Assembly (NCBI RefSeq): GCF_010500895.1 | Contig: NZ_JAAAWO010000004.1 | Location: 62,001 to 126,000 of the forward strand | From: Alteromonas genovensis | Lineage (GTDB): Bacteria; Pseudomonadota; Gammaproteobacteria; Enterobacterales; Alteromonadaceae | Length of the DNA stretch: 64,000 bases | Reading direction: 5' to 3' | Part shown: positions 1 to 8,891 of the stretch, one piece after another | Numbering within the stretch: position 1 is the stretch's first letter | How the letters are laid out: every line of letters starts with the position of its first letter | Position numbers and translations under genes: made by a program | Notes under the pieces: model-generated | The model's database searches: none | What the model saw: the letters and a program-made list of their open reading frames with translations, nothing else | Told to the model about the DNA's origin: nothing

Positions 1-1278
1 CACGGGAACGTCTGGATTCACTAATTTTGCAGCCATTGCAGATGGTAATCCGGCGCCCATACTGGCTAAGGCATTGTCGAGTAAAAGGGTATTGGGGTGA
101 TAAGCGGGATAATTACGAGCAAACCAAATTTTATAGATACCGTTATCAAGGGTCACAATGCCGTTGTCGGGCATCACCTTTCTAATATCTCTCACAAAGC
201 GCTCTGGCAATATTGGAAAACGATTGTCGTCTTCGGCCTCTGCACGATGATGCACATAAGCTTCATGAACGTCTTTGTAAAAATCGAGCTTCCAGTCCTT
301 TTGCGGCGTAATTTCTTCTTTAATTTGCCAAATGCTATTAGCAATGTCGCCAACAACTTCAAGCTGCGGGAAATACACAGGGTCTACTGCAGCGGGGTCG
401 AAGTTAACGTGAATCACTTTCTTATCGTTGTGATGCATAAAGAAGGGCGGCTTCTCTACCACGTCATGGCCTACATTAATAATAAGGTCTGCCCGCTCAA
501 TAGCTCGGTGTACAAAGTCACCGTCCGATAGTGCCGTGTTGCCGGCAAATCGCGGGTCGCTCTCGTTAAGCACGCCTTTACCCATTTGCGTGGTCACAAA
601 TGGAATACAGGTTTTATCCACAAATTCGCGGAGCATTTTAGCGGTAAGCTTTCGATTAGCCCCGGCACCAATTAATAGCAGTGGCGACGTTGCATTTTCT
701 ATCATAGATACGGCAGAAGACACCGCTTTGTATTCCGCAATAGGCCGTCTTGCCACATTTGGCTCTAAGAGGTGCGCGGTAGTTTGTTCTGCAGCAATGT
801 CCTCTGGTAGTTCAATGTGAACCGCGCCAGGTCGCTCTTCGTGAGCCAGTCGAAATGCTTCCCTCACCGTCGAGGGTATTCTGTCACCGCTTACCACCTG
901 CGTGGTAAATTTGGTGATAGGACGCATCATGTCCACAATATCGATGACTTGAAAGCGCCCCTGCTTGCTGGTTTTAATAGGTTTTTGGCCCGTTATCATC
1001 AACATGGGCATAGCGCCAAGTTGCGCATAAGCAGCGGGAGTGACTAAATTCGTTGCTCCTGGGCCAAGTGTGGCCAGACACACCCCTACCTTACCGGTTA
1101 ATCGCCCGTAGGTAGCGGCCATAAAGCCAGCACCCTGCTCGTGCCGCGTAAGCACAAGCTTGATGGATGAGGAACGCAATGATTCAAGCAGGTCTAAATT
1201 TTCTTCACCTGGAATACCGAACACGTACTCAACGCGTTCGGCCTCAAGTGCCTTCACAAATAAATCAGACGCTTTCAT
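1..1278 (-). CDS. Acetolactate synthase-type ThDP enzyme, truncated by window edge
   Basis: The reading frame is open from an ATG at 1278-1276 down to base 1, giving the N-terminal 426 residues of an enzyme that is normally about 550 long. It should condense two pyruvates to acetolactate with thiamine diphosphate, feeding acetoin or branched-chain amino acid synthesis. The start MKASDLFVKALEAE is typical. The catalytic glutamate of the PYR domain is E47 in TRHEQGAGFMA, followed by YGRLTGKVGVCLATLGPGATN. A middle FAD/decoy domain follows, and the frame ends in DNALASMGAGLPSAMAAK, just before the expected ThDP-binding GDG motif, which lies outside. An AAAGGAG ribosome site precedes the start. 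No small regulatory subunit is seen beside it, so a catabolic AlsS/BudB-like role or a stand-alone large subunit are both possible. Confidence 0.88.
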   Translation of the reverse strand, partial: MKASDLFVKALEAERVEYVFGIPGEENLDLLESLRSSSIKLVLTRHEQGAGFMAATYGRLTGKVGVCLATLGPGATNLVTPAAYAQLGAMPMLMITGQKPIKTSKQGRFQVIDIVDMMRPITKFTTQVVSGDRIPSTVREAFRLAHEERPGAVHIELPEDIAAEQTTAHLLEPNVARRPIAEYKAVSSAVSMIENATSPLLLIGAGANRKLTAKMLREFVDKTCIPFVTTQMGKGVLNESDPRFAGNTALSDGDFVHRAIERADLIINVGHDVVEKPPFFMHHNDKKVIHVNFDPAAVDPVYFPQLEVVGDIANSIWQIKEEITPQKDWKLDFYKDVHEAYVHHRAEAEDDNRFPILPERFVRDIRKVMPDNGIVTLDNGIYKIWFARNYPAYHPNTLLLDNALASMGAGLPSAMAAKLVNPDVPV

Positions 1279-1411
1279 ATACCACACACTCCTTTGTTGA
1301 ATTAAATTCAAATAGTGCCTATTGCTACGCACTTAAGCCAAAAATCGATTGGTGTGGCTATAACAATAGGTGAATTGTGGTGTTTGTGCCCAATGATCGT
1401 AGAATTTGTAC

Positions 1412-1831
1412 CTAACTATTTTGCTGTTCAGCTTCCCATTGTTCGAGCTTTTCTTTGGTGGCTGCATCTACCGATGCTTTATTCTCACTTACCCACCAGC
1501 GTTCCATTACTCGCACATTTTTTTGATTTGCTTTGTAAAACACGTCGATGATGTCGCCAACAAAGGGAATAAAGCCTAAACCAAAATCGATGGCAGAATT
1601 TTTTACCATCTGCGCAACTAAGGCGCTCGGCATACCAAGAGATTTACCAAGCCAAACAATGCGCAAAGAAACGAATAACATGAGTGCATCACCTGCACCA
1701 GGGATTAAGCCGACAATAGAATCCAAGCCAATTTTGATAGGGATGAAAGGGAGCTTAATCGCAGTATCTAATAAGTTGGCGAGCTTTTGCGCCTTCAGTA
1801 ATGCCGGTGGTGCTTTAACGTCCATATTCAC
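1412..1831 (-). CDS. DUF4112 small membrane protein
   Basis: A 139-residue protein of the DUF4112 family, whose function is not known. The signature is visible as LLDTAIKLPFIPIKIGLDSIVGLIPGAGDALMLFVSLRIV at about residues 20-60, and again as the half-repeat FGLGFIPFVGDIIDVFYKANQKN at about 85-107. Two hydrophobic stretches containing GLIPGAGD and FIPFVGD suggest a small integral membrane protein with re-entrant or hairpin helices. The C-terminal 30 residues are charged and probably cytoplasmic. It stands alone between the acetolactate synthase-type gene and hemH, with 143 bases to hemH. The family assignment is fairly secure; a cellular role cannot be inferred from this context. Confidence 0.8.
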   Translation of the reverse strand: MNMDVKAPPALLKAQKLANLLDTAIKLPFIPIKIGLDSIVGLIPGAGDALMLFVSLRIVWLGKSLGMPSALVAQMVKNSAIDFGLGFIPFVGDIIDVFYKANQKNVRVMERWWVSENKASVDAATKEKLEQWEAEQQNS

Positions 1832-1974
1832 TCCTTTTTGGGCATACTGCCCTGATGTAAATTAACAATGAGGCATTAACATTAACATGCCCCATTTGAA
1901 TGACCAGAGCTCAAACCAAGCCCCATATTTTAGGGCGTATAATAAGACATATACTTCGGGGCGCTATTTTGAGC

Positions 1975-3054
1975 TTAAACTTCAGAACCTAGGGCTTTAG
2001 CCAATCCTGCGCGCACCGAATTGTCAGATTCTACTGTCCAACCGTGAAGGTTTTCTTGGACAATATCAAATAACACATCGATGTGTTCTTCGTCGCTATT
2101 TAGCGCGTCAATATATTCATAACGCTCTCCGCCTGCTTCCATGAAGTACTCGTGGTTCTCTTCGCCTATCTCTTCGATGGTTTCTAGACAGTCAGCGGAA
2201 AATCCCGGGCACATCACTTGGATTGACTTAACCCCTTTGCCAGGAAGCCCTTTTAACGTTTCGTCAGTGTACGGCTTTAGCCATTCTTCTCGCCCAAAGC
2301 GGGATTGGAATGTCGTCATGTATTCATCATGAGATAGGCCGAGCTTTTCAGCAAGTAAGCGTGATGTCTTGTGGCATTCGCAGTGATAAGGGTCGCCATT
2401 CATCAAGTAACGCTTTGGAATACCATGATAGGAAAGAATAAGTTTATCGGCACGACCATGTTTTTCCCAGTGCGCTTTCACCTTATTGGCAAGGGCTTCG
2501 ATAAAGTTACTTCTATCATTGTAGTGGTTGATAAAACGCAGTTCAGGTAACCAACGTCTTTTCGTAAAATCATTTGCTATCGCATCGAACGTAGAGCCTG
2601 TAGTGGATGCACTGTATTGAGGATAAAGGGGCAGCACTACCAACTTCCTCACCCCGTTTTCTAACATTTTATCAATAGTATCGCTAATGGCCGGTTGACC
2701 GTAACGCATGGCAAAATCGACAATAACATCATCGCCATACTTTTCTTTACAGCGCTGTGCGATAGCTTCTGACTGGGCCTTGGTAATCGATAATAATGGT
2801 GAGCCTTCGTCTGTCCATACCGTTGAATACGCTTCAGCAGAGCGCTTTGGGCGAATATTCAAAATAACCATATTCAGAATAAACCACCAAATAATACGAG
2901 GCACTTCCACAACTCGCGGATCTGATAAAAACTCTTTCAGATAGGGGCGTAGCGCTTGCTTAGTTGGTGCTTGAGGTGTGCCTAAGTTGGTCACCAGCAC
3001 ACCAATTTTATCCGCCTGGGAGTGAGTAAAACCTTTATTCGATTTGTATTTCAT
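1975..3054 (-). CDS. hemH: Ferrochelatase
   Basis: Ferrochelatase inserts Fe2+ into protoporphyrin IX, the last step of protoheme synthesis, at the inner face of the cytoplasmic membrane. The 359-residue length fits the family. Diagnostic motifs are GVLVTNLGTPQAPT at about residue 18, LYPQYSASTTGST at 143-154, LSYHGIPKRY with the metal-binding histidine H210, and the signature MCPGFSADCLETIEEIG at 281-297 with the acidic partner E291. The HCECHKT stretch near 224-230 resembles the cysteine-containing segment of several proteobacterial enzymes. The gene is monocistronic in appearance. Another heme gene, hemE, lies 14 kb away in the same window but is not linked to it. Confidence 0.97.
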   Translation of the reverse strand: MKYKSNKGFTHSQADKIGVLVTNLGTPQAPTKQALRPYLKEFLSDPRVVEVPRIIWWFILNMVILNIRPKRSAEAYSTVWTDEGSPLLSITKAQSEAIAQRCKEKYGDDVIVDFAMRYGQPAISDTIDKMLENGVRKLVVLPLYPQYSASTTGSTFDAIANDFTKRRWLPELRFINHYNDRSNFIEALANKVKAHWEKHGRADKLILSYHGIPKRYLMNGDPYHCECHKTSRLLAEKLGLSHDEYMTTFQSRFGREEWLKPYTDETLKGLPGKGVKSIQVMCPGFSADCLETIEEIGEENHEYFMEAGGERYEYIDALNSDEEHIDVLFDIVQENLHGWTVESDNSVRAGLAKALGSEV

Positions 3055-3172
3055 TAAAAGCAGTCCGAAAAGTACAACGTTATGACACTATTATACTGAA
3101 TTAAGGGTCGTTATGATCTCTTGTACGCCTATAAATACGCAATTGAATTGATAGGATATTCAGATTAAAACA

Positions 3173-3205
3173 AAAAGGGCGCGAGATAAAATCTCACGCC
3201 CTTTT
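3173..3205 (-). terminator. Rho-independent terminator of the AbgT-family gene
   Basis: On the minus strand AAAAGGGCGTGAGAT pairs with ATCTCGCGCCCTTTT around a short loop and ends in a T-run, about 35 bases past the transporter stop codon at 3241. The A/T tracts on both sides mean it may also work in the other direction. Confidence 0.8.
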
Positions 3206-3240
3206 CTGACAAATACTTATCACTTTCAAAGTGATAGAGG

Positions 3241-4842
3241 CTAAGGCTGGTAGTAGGTTGCAGCACCTGGCCCTACCGGCATACCTAGTAAGAATACCCA
3301 GACGTAAAACAAAATAGTCCACCCAATAACAAATACCATTGAATAAGGCAGCATCATTGCGATGAGCGTTCCCATTCCTAAATCTTTCTTATATCGCGCT
3401 GCCATAGCTAATATAAGCCCGAAATAACTCATCATAGGTGCGATAACATTGGTCACTGAGTCACCAATTCTATACGCCGCCTGAATCACTTCAGGCGCAT
3501 AGCCAATTAGCATAAGCATGGGAACGAAGATGGGGGCGGTAACAGCCCACTGTGCTGAAGCACTGCCTAGTGAAAGATTGACCACGCCACACATCAAAAT
3601 AAACAGGATAAATACAGAGGGTCCATCTAGGCCAGCGGCTTGTAATAGCGCCGCGCCTTTTACCGCCAATACCGTGCCTAAGTTTGTCCATTTGAAAAAT
3701 GCTACAAACTGAGCGGCGAAAAACACCAACGTAATATACAACCCCATTGCGCCCATACTTTTTGACATGGCGTCGATAACGTCTTTATCGCCTTTCATAG
3801 AACCTGTCACCTTGCCATAAACAAAACCGGGAACCGCAAACGTAATAAAAATAAAGGCGACAATGCCTTTTAGGAAGGGGGAACCCGCAACTTCGCCTGT
3901 CTCAGGATGGCGCAAGATACCATTTTCAGGAACCACCGTAAGTGCCAAAATAGCGCACACTAAGGCAAATGAAATACCCGCCCAACGCAACCCTTTCTTC
4001 TCAAGGTCGGTAGGCGCATCCATTGACTGACTACCTAGGTCGATAGACGCTTCAGAAGGGTCGTATTGCCCAAGTCTGGGCTCAACCACTTTTTCGGTAA
4101 CTAACGCGCCCATTGTGGCCACCACAAAAGTACTGATAAACATGAAGTACCAGTTTACTTCAGGGCCAACCGCGTAGTCTGGGTCTATCATGTGCGCAGC
4201 TGCTTCGGTTATACCAGAAAGAAGAGGATCCACCGTACCCAGCAGCAAGTTGGCACTGTATCCTGCCGATACGCCAGCAAAGGCTGCCGCCAAGCCCGCT
4301 AAGGGGTGTCGTCCTAGAGAATGAAATATCATTGCCGCCAGGGGGATAAGAACAACATAGCCCAGCTCAGATGCGGTATTTGACACAATACCCGCAAACA
4401 CCACAGCAAAAGTCACAGCGCGTTTAGACGCATTCATCACGAGTGCCCGCATGGCCGCCGAAAGCAGCCCAGAATGCTCCGCCACCGATACGCCAAGTAG
4501 CGCAACCAATACCGTTCCAAGTGGAGCAAAACCAGTAAAGTTAGTCACTAGACCCGTCACAATGCGTTGCAGTCCCTCTGCGCTCATTAACGAGATAACT
4601 TCAATCATTCCATCAGCTTCTCGGCCTTTGGCACCCTCTGGGCGAGGGTCGACCACAGCTAAGTCAAAATAACCGAGAATACCGCTGAGTAAGACGATAA
4701 ATACCGATAGCAGTGCAAACAGGGTGACGGGGTGTGGAAGTAAATTCCCTAACCATTCTACCGTTGCCAGAAACCGCGAAAATAAACCACCTTGTCCGCC
4801 ATTATCACCGGCAGACTTTATTTGTTTGTTGTCCGTTGTCAA
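3241..4842 (-). CDS. AbgT-family transporter (p-aminobenzoyl-glutamate / antimetabolite type)
   Basis: A polytopic inner-membrane protein of the AbgT family, whose members import p-aminobenzoyl-glutamate or export sulphonamide-like antimetabolites using ion gradients. Family landmarks are WLGNLLPHPVTLFAL near the N-terminus, GFAPLGTVLVALLGVSVAEHSGLLSA, the central ASELGYVVLIPLAAMIFHSLGRHPLAGLAAAFAGVSAGYSANLL, and near the end SASAQWAVTAPIFVPMLMLIGYAPE and the closing WVFLLGMPVGPG. An upstream in-frame ATG at 4932 would add 30 residues unlike the family. The TTG at 4842-4840 has a GAGGG ribosome site six bases upstream and gives 533 residues, so it is preferred here. No abgA/abgB hydrolase genes are adjacent, so the substrate is uncertain. 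Confidence 0.88.
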   Translation of the reverse strand: MTTDNKQIKSAGDNGGQGGLFSRFLATVEWLGNLLPHPVTLFALLSVFIVLLSGILGYFDLAVVDPRPEGAKGREADGMIEVISLMSAEGLQRIVTGLVTNFTGFAPLGTVLVALLGVSVAEHSGLLSAAMRALVMNASKRAVTFAVVFAGIVSNTASELGYVVLIPLAAMIFHSLGRHPLAGLAAAFAGVSAGYSANLLLGTVDPLLSGITEAAAHMIDPDYAVGPEVNWYFMFISTFVVATMGALVTEKVVEPRLGQYDPSEASIDLGSQSMDAPTDLEKKGLRWAGISFALVCAILALTVVPENGILRHPETGEVAGSPFLKGIVAFIFITFAVPGFVYGKVTGSMKGDKDVIDAMSKSMGAMGLYITLVFFAAQFVAFFKWTNLGTVLAVKGAALLQAAGLDGPSVFILFILMCGVVNLSLGSASAQWAVTAPIFVPMLMLIGYAPEVIQAAYRIGDSVTNVIAPMMSYFGLILAMAARYKKDLGMGTLIAMMLPYSMVFVIGWTILFYVWVFLLGMPVGPGAATYYQP

Positions 4843-5106
4843 AACGTTCCCTCTGTCGTTATAGCGTGCCTGCTTAATATGCTCGTTGCTGGGAAGGCAA
4901 AGATGCGTTGTGTGATATGCATAAAGCAACAAAGATCACGGCGTAGTTAGCGGCACTTTTATTGTAAATTCCATGGCATTTTATCGGATTTAACACGACT
5001 TTGGCAGAGCGAGGTATAAATGAGGTATTTATCTTATAAAGACATCCAGAATAAACCATTAAGATATGTTGCTAAAACAGATACTTGCCACTTTACAGCA
5101 GGCATA

Positions 5107-5133
5107 AAAAAGCCAGCCCGAAGGCTGGCTTTT
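5107..5133 (-). terminator. Terminator of the hflX-hflK-hflC end of the cluster
   Basis: On the minus strand AAAGCCAGCC, loop TTCG, GGCTGGCTTTTTT forms a compact GC-rich hairpin with a UUCG tetraloop and T-run, 17 bases past the hflC stop codon. Confidence 0.9.
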
Positions 5134-5149
5134 CAATGCCTAAATTGGC

Positions 5150-6031
5150 TTATTTAGCTTGTGATTGGTTCATATATTTGAAGAAATCACTGTCAGGCGC
5201 AATAACCATGATGTCTTGCTTACTAGAGAAACTCTTCTTATAAGCATCCATACTGCGAAGGAAGCTGTAGAAGTCTGAGTTTTTCGAGTACACGTCAGCG
5301 TATATTTGCGCTGCTAGGGCGTCACCTTCACCGCGTAACTGTCTAGCATTACGCTCGGCATCAGCAAGCATAACCGTCACTTTCGCATCAATGTTTGCGC
5401 GGATCACTTCCGCTTGCTCTTGACCTTCCGAACGGTGCTCACGAGCAACGGCAGCACGCTCAGCTCGCATACGCTGGAAAATAGAGTTACTGACTTCTGT
5501 TGGCAGGTTAATTTGCTTCACTCGCACATCAACAATCTGTATACCCAACTCATCAGATGACGTAGACGCTTGCTCCATTGCTTGGTTCATCAGTGCTGAA
5601 CGTTCGCCTGAAACAATTTGCGCAATAGTTCTAGTACCAAATTCTGAACGCAGACCGTTATTCACCTTTTGCTTCAATAGTGCTTCGGCTTGTAGCTTGT
5701 TGCCACCCGTAGATAGGTAGTAACGAGCAAAGTCGTCGATGCGCCATTTCACGTATGAGTCAACAATCAGGTCTTTCTTCTCACTGGTTACGAAGCGGTC
5801 CGGTGAGCCATCTAGCGTTTGAATACGCGCATCTAAACGACGTACAGAATCAATAAACGGTAGTTTAAAGTGCAAGCCTGGCGTGAATACTCGTGTCTCG
5901 CCAGTGGCTTCATCACGCTGTATTTTACCGAATTGGATTACAATAGCTCGTTCGCCCTCTTTAACGGCAAACAAAGAGCCCGACGCCAGTAGCACTAGGA
6001 GAACGACAACAGCAATAATTATGTTTTTCAT
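5150..6031 (-). CDS. hflC: HflC, regulator of the FtsH protease
   Basis: HflC is an SPFH/prohibitin-family subunit. With HflK it builds a membrane cage around FtsH and modulates degradation of membrane and regulatory proteins. The protein of 293 residues starts with one transmembrane anchor, IIIAVVVLLVLLASGSLFAV, followed by the SPFH domain (EGERAIVIQFGKIQRDE through the SVRRLDARIQTLD region). A long helical segment, FQRMRAERAAVAREHRSEGQEQAEVIRANIDAK, matches the family coiled coil. The domain faces the periplasm. The gene starts 5 bases after the hflK stop, so the two are almost certainly co-translated, and it ends the conserved cluster before a strong terminator. Confidence 0.96.
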   Translation of the reverse strand: MKNIIIAVVVLLVLLASGSLFAVKEGERAIVIQFGKIQRDEATGETRVFTPGLHFKLPFIDSVRRLDARIQTLDGSPDRFVTSEKKDLIVDSYVKWRIDDFARYYLSTGGNKLQAEALLKQKVNNGLRSEFGTRTIAQIVSGERSALMNQAMEQASTSSDELGIQIVDVRVKQINLPTEVSNSIFQRMRAERAAVAREHRSEGQEQAEVIRANIDAKVTVMLADAERNARQLRGEGDALAAQIYADVYSKNSDFYSFLRSMDAYKKSFSSKQDIMVIAPDSDFFKYMNQSQAK

Positions 6032-6036
6032 AGCAA

Positions 6037-7188
6037 TTATCTCCCTTCTCTAAATGATTCGCCGCGCAGGCCTGATGTCGGAGTACTGTTAAGGTTACGA
6101 CCGCCTTCATTAGTTACCGGCATTTGTAGTCCTTCCAGCGTACTTCTCGACGTTGGCTTAGCATTCTCACGCTGACGGTCCATAATCTTATCTAGTGGTA
6201 GATACATCATGTTGTTACCGCCCTTACTGTCCACAAGGATTTTGCTAGAATTACTCAGCACTTCTTCCATTGTTTCAAGGTAAATACGCTCACGGGTTAC
6301 CACAGGCGCACGTTCAAACTGAGGCAGCAACTCTTCAAAGCGTGCTACTTCACCTTGGGCTTCCAAGGTAACGCGTTCTTTGTATGCTTGCGCTTCTTCA
6401 TTCATACGATTGACCTGACCACGCGCTCGTGGCTCAATCTCTCTTGCGTATGCTTCAGCTTCACGGATGAAACGCTGCTCATCCTCCTGTGCCGCTATCG
6501 CGTCATCAAATGCGTCTTTAACTTGCTCTGGCGGACGGGCATCCCTGAAGTTCATATCAATAATTGATACACCCATGTTATAGGGTTCAATAATACCTTG
6601 AAGCTCTTCCCACACACGTTGGCGAGTTAGCTCACGACCGTCTGTTAACACGTCATCCATTCTAGAATGACCAACAACATAGCGAATTGCACTGTCTAAC
6701 GACTGGCTTAAGCTACGGTCTGGATCTTCTACTGCAAACGTCCAGCGAACAGGGTCAACAACGCGAAATTGCATTTCCATTTGAACACTGACCACGTTCT
6801 CGTCTTCTGTCAGCATTGAACCTGATGAAGATTGGTCTCTGATAGACTGAACGTCTACCGGTATCACAGAGTCGATAAACGTAGGGGCCCAGCGTAAACC
6901 TGGCTCCACTTGTTTATGATACTCTCCAAAACGCAAAACAACGCCTTGCTCAGCCTCTCTAATTGTGTAAAAGCCGCTTATAATCCAAATGGCTATGAGT
7001 AGCCCAGCTAAAATACCAGCACCGATACCGCCTAGGCTTTTACCTGAACCGCCACCATTGCCACCTGATTTACCAAACTTACCGAATAAGTTTTTAAATA
7101 CATCATCTAAATCTGGGGGACCTTGCTCTCGGCCTCCGCGATTCTTCCACGGGTCGTTTTTATTGCCACCCGGCTCATTCCAAGCCAT
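6037..7188 (-). CDS. hflK: HflK, regulator of the FtsH protease
   Basis: Partner of HflC in the HflKC complex that surrounds FtsH. The 383-residue protein has the typical cytoplasmic N-terminal region rich in glycine, asparagine and proline (MAWNEPGGNKNDPWKNRGG, then GKSGGNGGGSGKSLGG). One membrane span follows, ILAGLLIAIWIISGFYTI, at about residues 58-75. Then comes the SPFH domain beginning EAEQGVVLRFGEYHKQVEPGLRW and a helical stalk rich in E, R and A (AYAREIEPRARGQVNRMNEEAQAYKERV). The C-terminal tail is polar. It lies 67 bases downstream of hflX and 5 bases upstream of hflC, the standard gammaproteobacterial order. Confidence 0.96.
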   Translation of the reverse strand: MAWNEPGGNKNDPWKNRGGREQGPPDLDDVFKNLFGKFGKSGGNGGGSGKSLGGIGAGILAGLLIAIWIISGFYTIREAEQGVVLRFGEYHKQVEPGLRWAPTFIDSVIPVDVQSIRDQSSSGSMLTEDENVVSVQMEMQFRVVDPVRWTFAVEDPDRSLSQSLDSAIRYVVGHSRMDDVLTDGRELTRQRVWEELQGIIEPYNMGVSIIDMNFRDARPPEQVKDAFDDAIAAQEDEQRFIREAEAYAREIEPRARGQVNRMNEEAQAYKERVTLEAQGEVARFEELLPQFERAPVVTRERIYLETMEEVLSNSSKILVDSKGGNNMMYLPLDKIMDRQRENAKPTSRSTLEGLQMPVTNEGGRNLNSTPTSGLRGESFREGR

Positions 7189-7255
7189 GCTGATACTCCA
7201 TAGATTACAGTTTTATTTTTTAAGTTCGCATGCATTATCAACGCTTTCGCACTGA

Positions 7256-8545
7256 TTAATGTCGCACAACATACTCTGATATTCCGTTTTCTAGACGCTT
7301 TTCAAGTCTATTCCAATCGGCAGCTGGCATTCTCACATCCACTACCCAATCGCCCTGATTGTCATACTCTTCGTTGGAAATGCAGTTTAGCTCGTAAAGC
7401 ACTCCACGAAGACGGCTATGTGCCGGAGGTATCTTCAAGGTATAATTTACCATGCTTTTGGCTAGGCATTCGGTGAGTGCTTGACCAAGAAGCTCAGTAC
7501 CCTCACCAGATTGGGCTGATAGCCACACTCGGGTTGGAATACCTTCATCGTTTCTTTCTATACGCGGTTCGACATCGTCTAGTTTATCAATCTTATTACA
7601 GATTAGTAATTGTTGTATCTCGCCTGCGTCAATTTCTTCTAAAACGTTATTAACTTCATCCATCGTCTCACGATATTTGGCATCTGCAATATCGACGACG
7701 TGAAGCAATAGATCAGCCTCTTGGGTCTCTTGCAGCGTCGCTTTAAATGCGGCAACAAGGTCGTGGGGAAGATGACGGATAAAACCAACCGTGTCGGCAA
7801 GAATAGCCGGCCCAACATCCTGCAGATCAATTTTCCTGAGTGTAGGGTCAAGGGTGGCAAACAACTGGTCGGCAGCGTAGACGTGTGAATCTGTAATGGT
7901 ATTAAACAGTGTCGATTTACCCGCATTTGTATAGCCAACTAAGGATACCGTTGGTATTTCGGCTCGTTTGCGCGAACGTCTTCCTTGTTCACGTTGTTTC
8001 TGAACCTTTTCTAACCGGCGTAGAATGGCTTTAATACGCCCGCGTAATAAGCGACGATCAGTTTCTAACTGCGTTTCACCCGGCCCGCGTAATCCTATAC
8101 CCCCTTTCTGGCGCTCAAGGTGAGTCCAGCCTCGTATTAAACGAGTAGAGATATGGCGTAGCTGTGCTAGCTCCACTTGAAGTTTACCTTCATGAGTTCT
8201 AGCGCGTTGGGCAAAGATATCGAGTATTAGACCTGTTCTGTCTAATACTCTGCATTTACACACAGCCTCGAGATTTCGCTCCTGTGAGGGAGAGAGGGAG
8301 TGATTGAAAATAACTACGTTGGCATCGTGTGCCTTAACAGCAGCAGCTATTTCCTCTGCTTTACCTGATCCGACGAAGAATTTTGCATGGGGTGCACTGC
8401 GCGAGGTAGTAATAACCTCAACGGCATTGACACCGGCTGAAGACACAAGTAGCTCAAGCTCACTTAAGTCTTCTTTGCTGTTCTCATCAGAAAAATGTAT
8501 ATGAACAAGTACAGCCTGTTCACCGGCTTCATAACGGTCAAACAA
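7256..8545 (-). CDS. hflX: GTPase HflX
   Basis: HflX is a ribosome-binding GTPase that splits or rescues stalled 50S/70S particles under stress. The 429-residue length is normal. An N-terminal HflX domain contains NHSLSPSQERNLEAVCKCRVLDRTGLILDIFAQRARTHEGKLQVELAQL. A helical linker GGIGLRGPGETQLETDRR follows, then the G domain with P-loop GYTNAGKSTLFN, switch II DTVGFIRHLPHDLV and the specificity motif NKID. The C-terminal domain ends ISEYVVRH. It lies 17 bases downstream of hfq, so the two genes are probably cotranscribed. Confidence 0.97.
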   Translation of the reverse strand: MFDRYEAGEQAVLVHIHFSDENSKEDLSELELLVSSAGVNAVEVITTSRSAPHAKFFVGSGKAEEIAAAVKAHDANVVIFNHSLSPSQERNLEAVCKCRVLDRTGLILDIFAQRARTHEGKLQVELAQLRHISTRLIRGWTHLERQKGGIGLRGPGETQLETDRRLLRGRIKAILRRLEKVQKQREQGRRSRKRAEIPTVSLVGYTNAGKSTLFNTITDSHVYAADQLFATLDPTLRKIDLQDVGPAILADTVGFIRHLPHDLVAAFKATLQETQEADLLLHVVDIADAKYRETMDEVNNVLEEIDAGEIQQLLICNKIDKLDDVEPRIERNDEGIPTRVWLSAQSGEGTELLGQALTECLAKSMVNYTLKIPPAHSRLRGVLYELNCISNEEYDNQGDWVVDVRMPAADWNRLEKRLENGISEYVVRH

Positions 8546-8562
8546 GCGCGTTACCTTTTAGT

Positions 8563-8814
8563 TTATTCAGTTTTAGTATTTTCGGAATCTCCTGTTGTGC
8601 TTGGCATTGTGATAGCACGTGCTGGAACAACTGTTGAAATTGCATGTTTGTAAACCATTTGGCTCACTGTGTTCTTCAGTAAAATAACAAATTGATCGAA
8701 AGACTCAACTTGTCCCTGAAGTTTAATTCCATTTACCAGATAAATAGATACTGGGATACGTTCCTTGCGCAAAGCGTTCAAGAATGGGTCTTGTAAAGAT
8801 TGCCCTTTAGCCAT
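8563..8814 (-). CDS. hfq: RNA chaperone Hfq
   Basis: Hfq forms a homohexameric Sm-like ring that pairs small RNAs with mRNAs. The Sm1 and Sm2 motifs are intact: [30 protein letters not shown], then the invariant [10 protein letters not shown]. The proximal-face residues Q8, F42-type and K56-type appear conserved by eye. The protein has 83 residues, so the disordered C-terminal tail ([19 protein letters not shown]) is short compared with the 102-residue E. coli protein. It sits between miaA and hflX as in E. coli. Its presence makes the candidate small RNA described at 18424-18494 more plausible, although no interaction is shown. Confidence 0.98.
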   Translation of the reverse strand: MAKGQSLQDPFLNALRKERIPVSIYLVNGIKLQGQVESFDQFVILLKNTVSQMVYKHAISTVVPARAITMPSTTGDSENTKTE

Positions 8815-8891
8815 TTGTAATCCTTAGTTTTTATTATTAGCGGGCGCTGTTTCACTCCGCCTCACGTCTATTGTATACCACACTCAATCGT

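Noticed and set aside
97-1047. Plus-strand reading frames opposite the first 1.3 kb
   Set aside because: The minus strand carries an unbroken acetolactate synthase-type protein through the edge of the window; the plus-strand frames are its shadows.
4843-4932. ATG start of the AbgT-family transporter 30 codons upstream
   Set aside because: The extra residues are unlike the family, and the TTG at 4842 has a well-placed GAGGG ribosome site.
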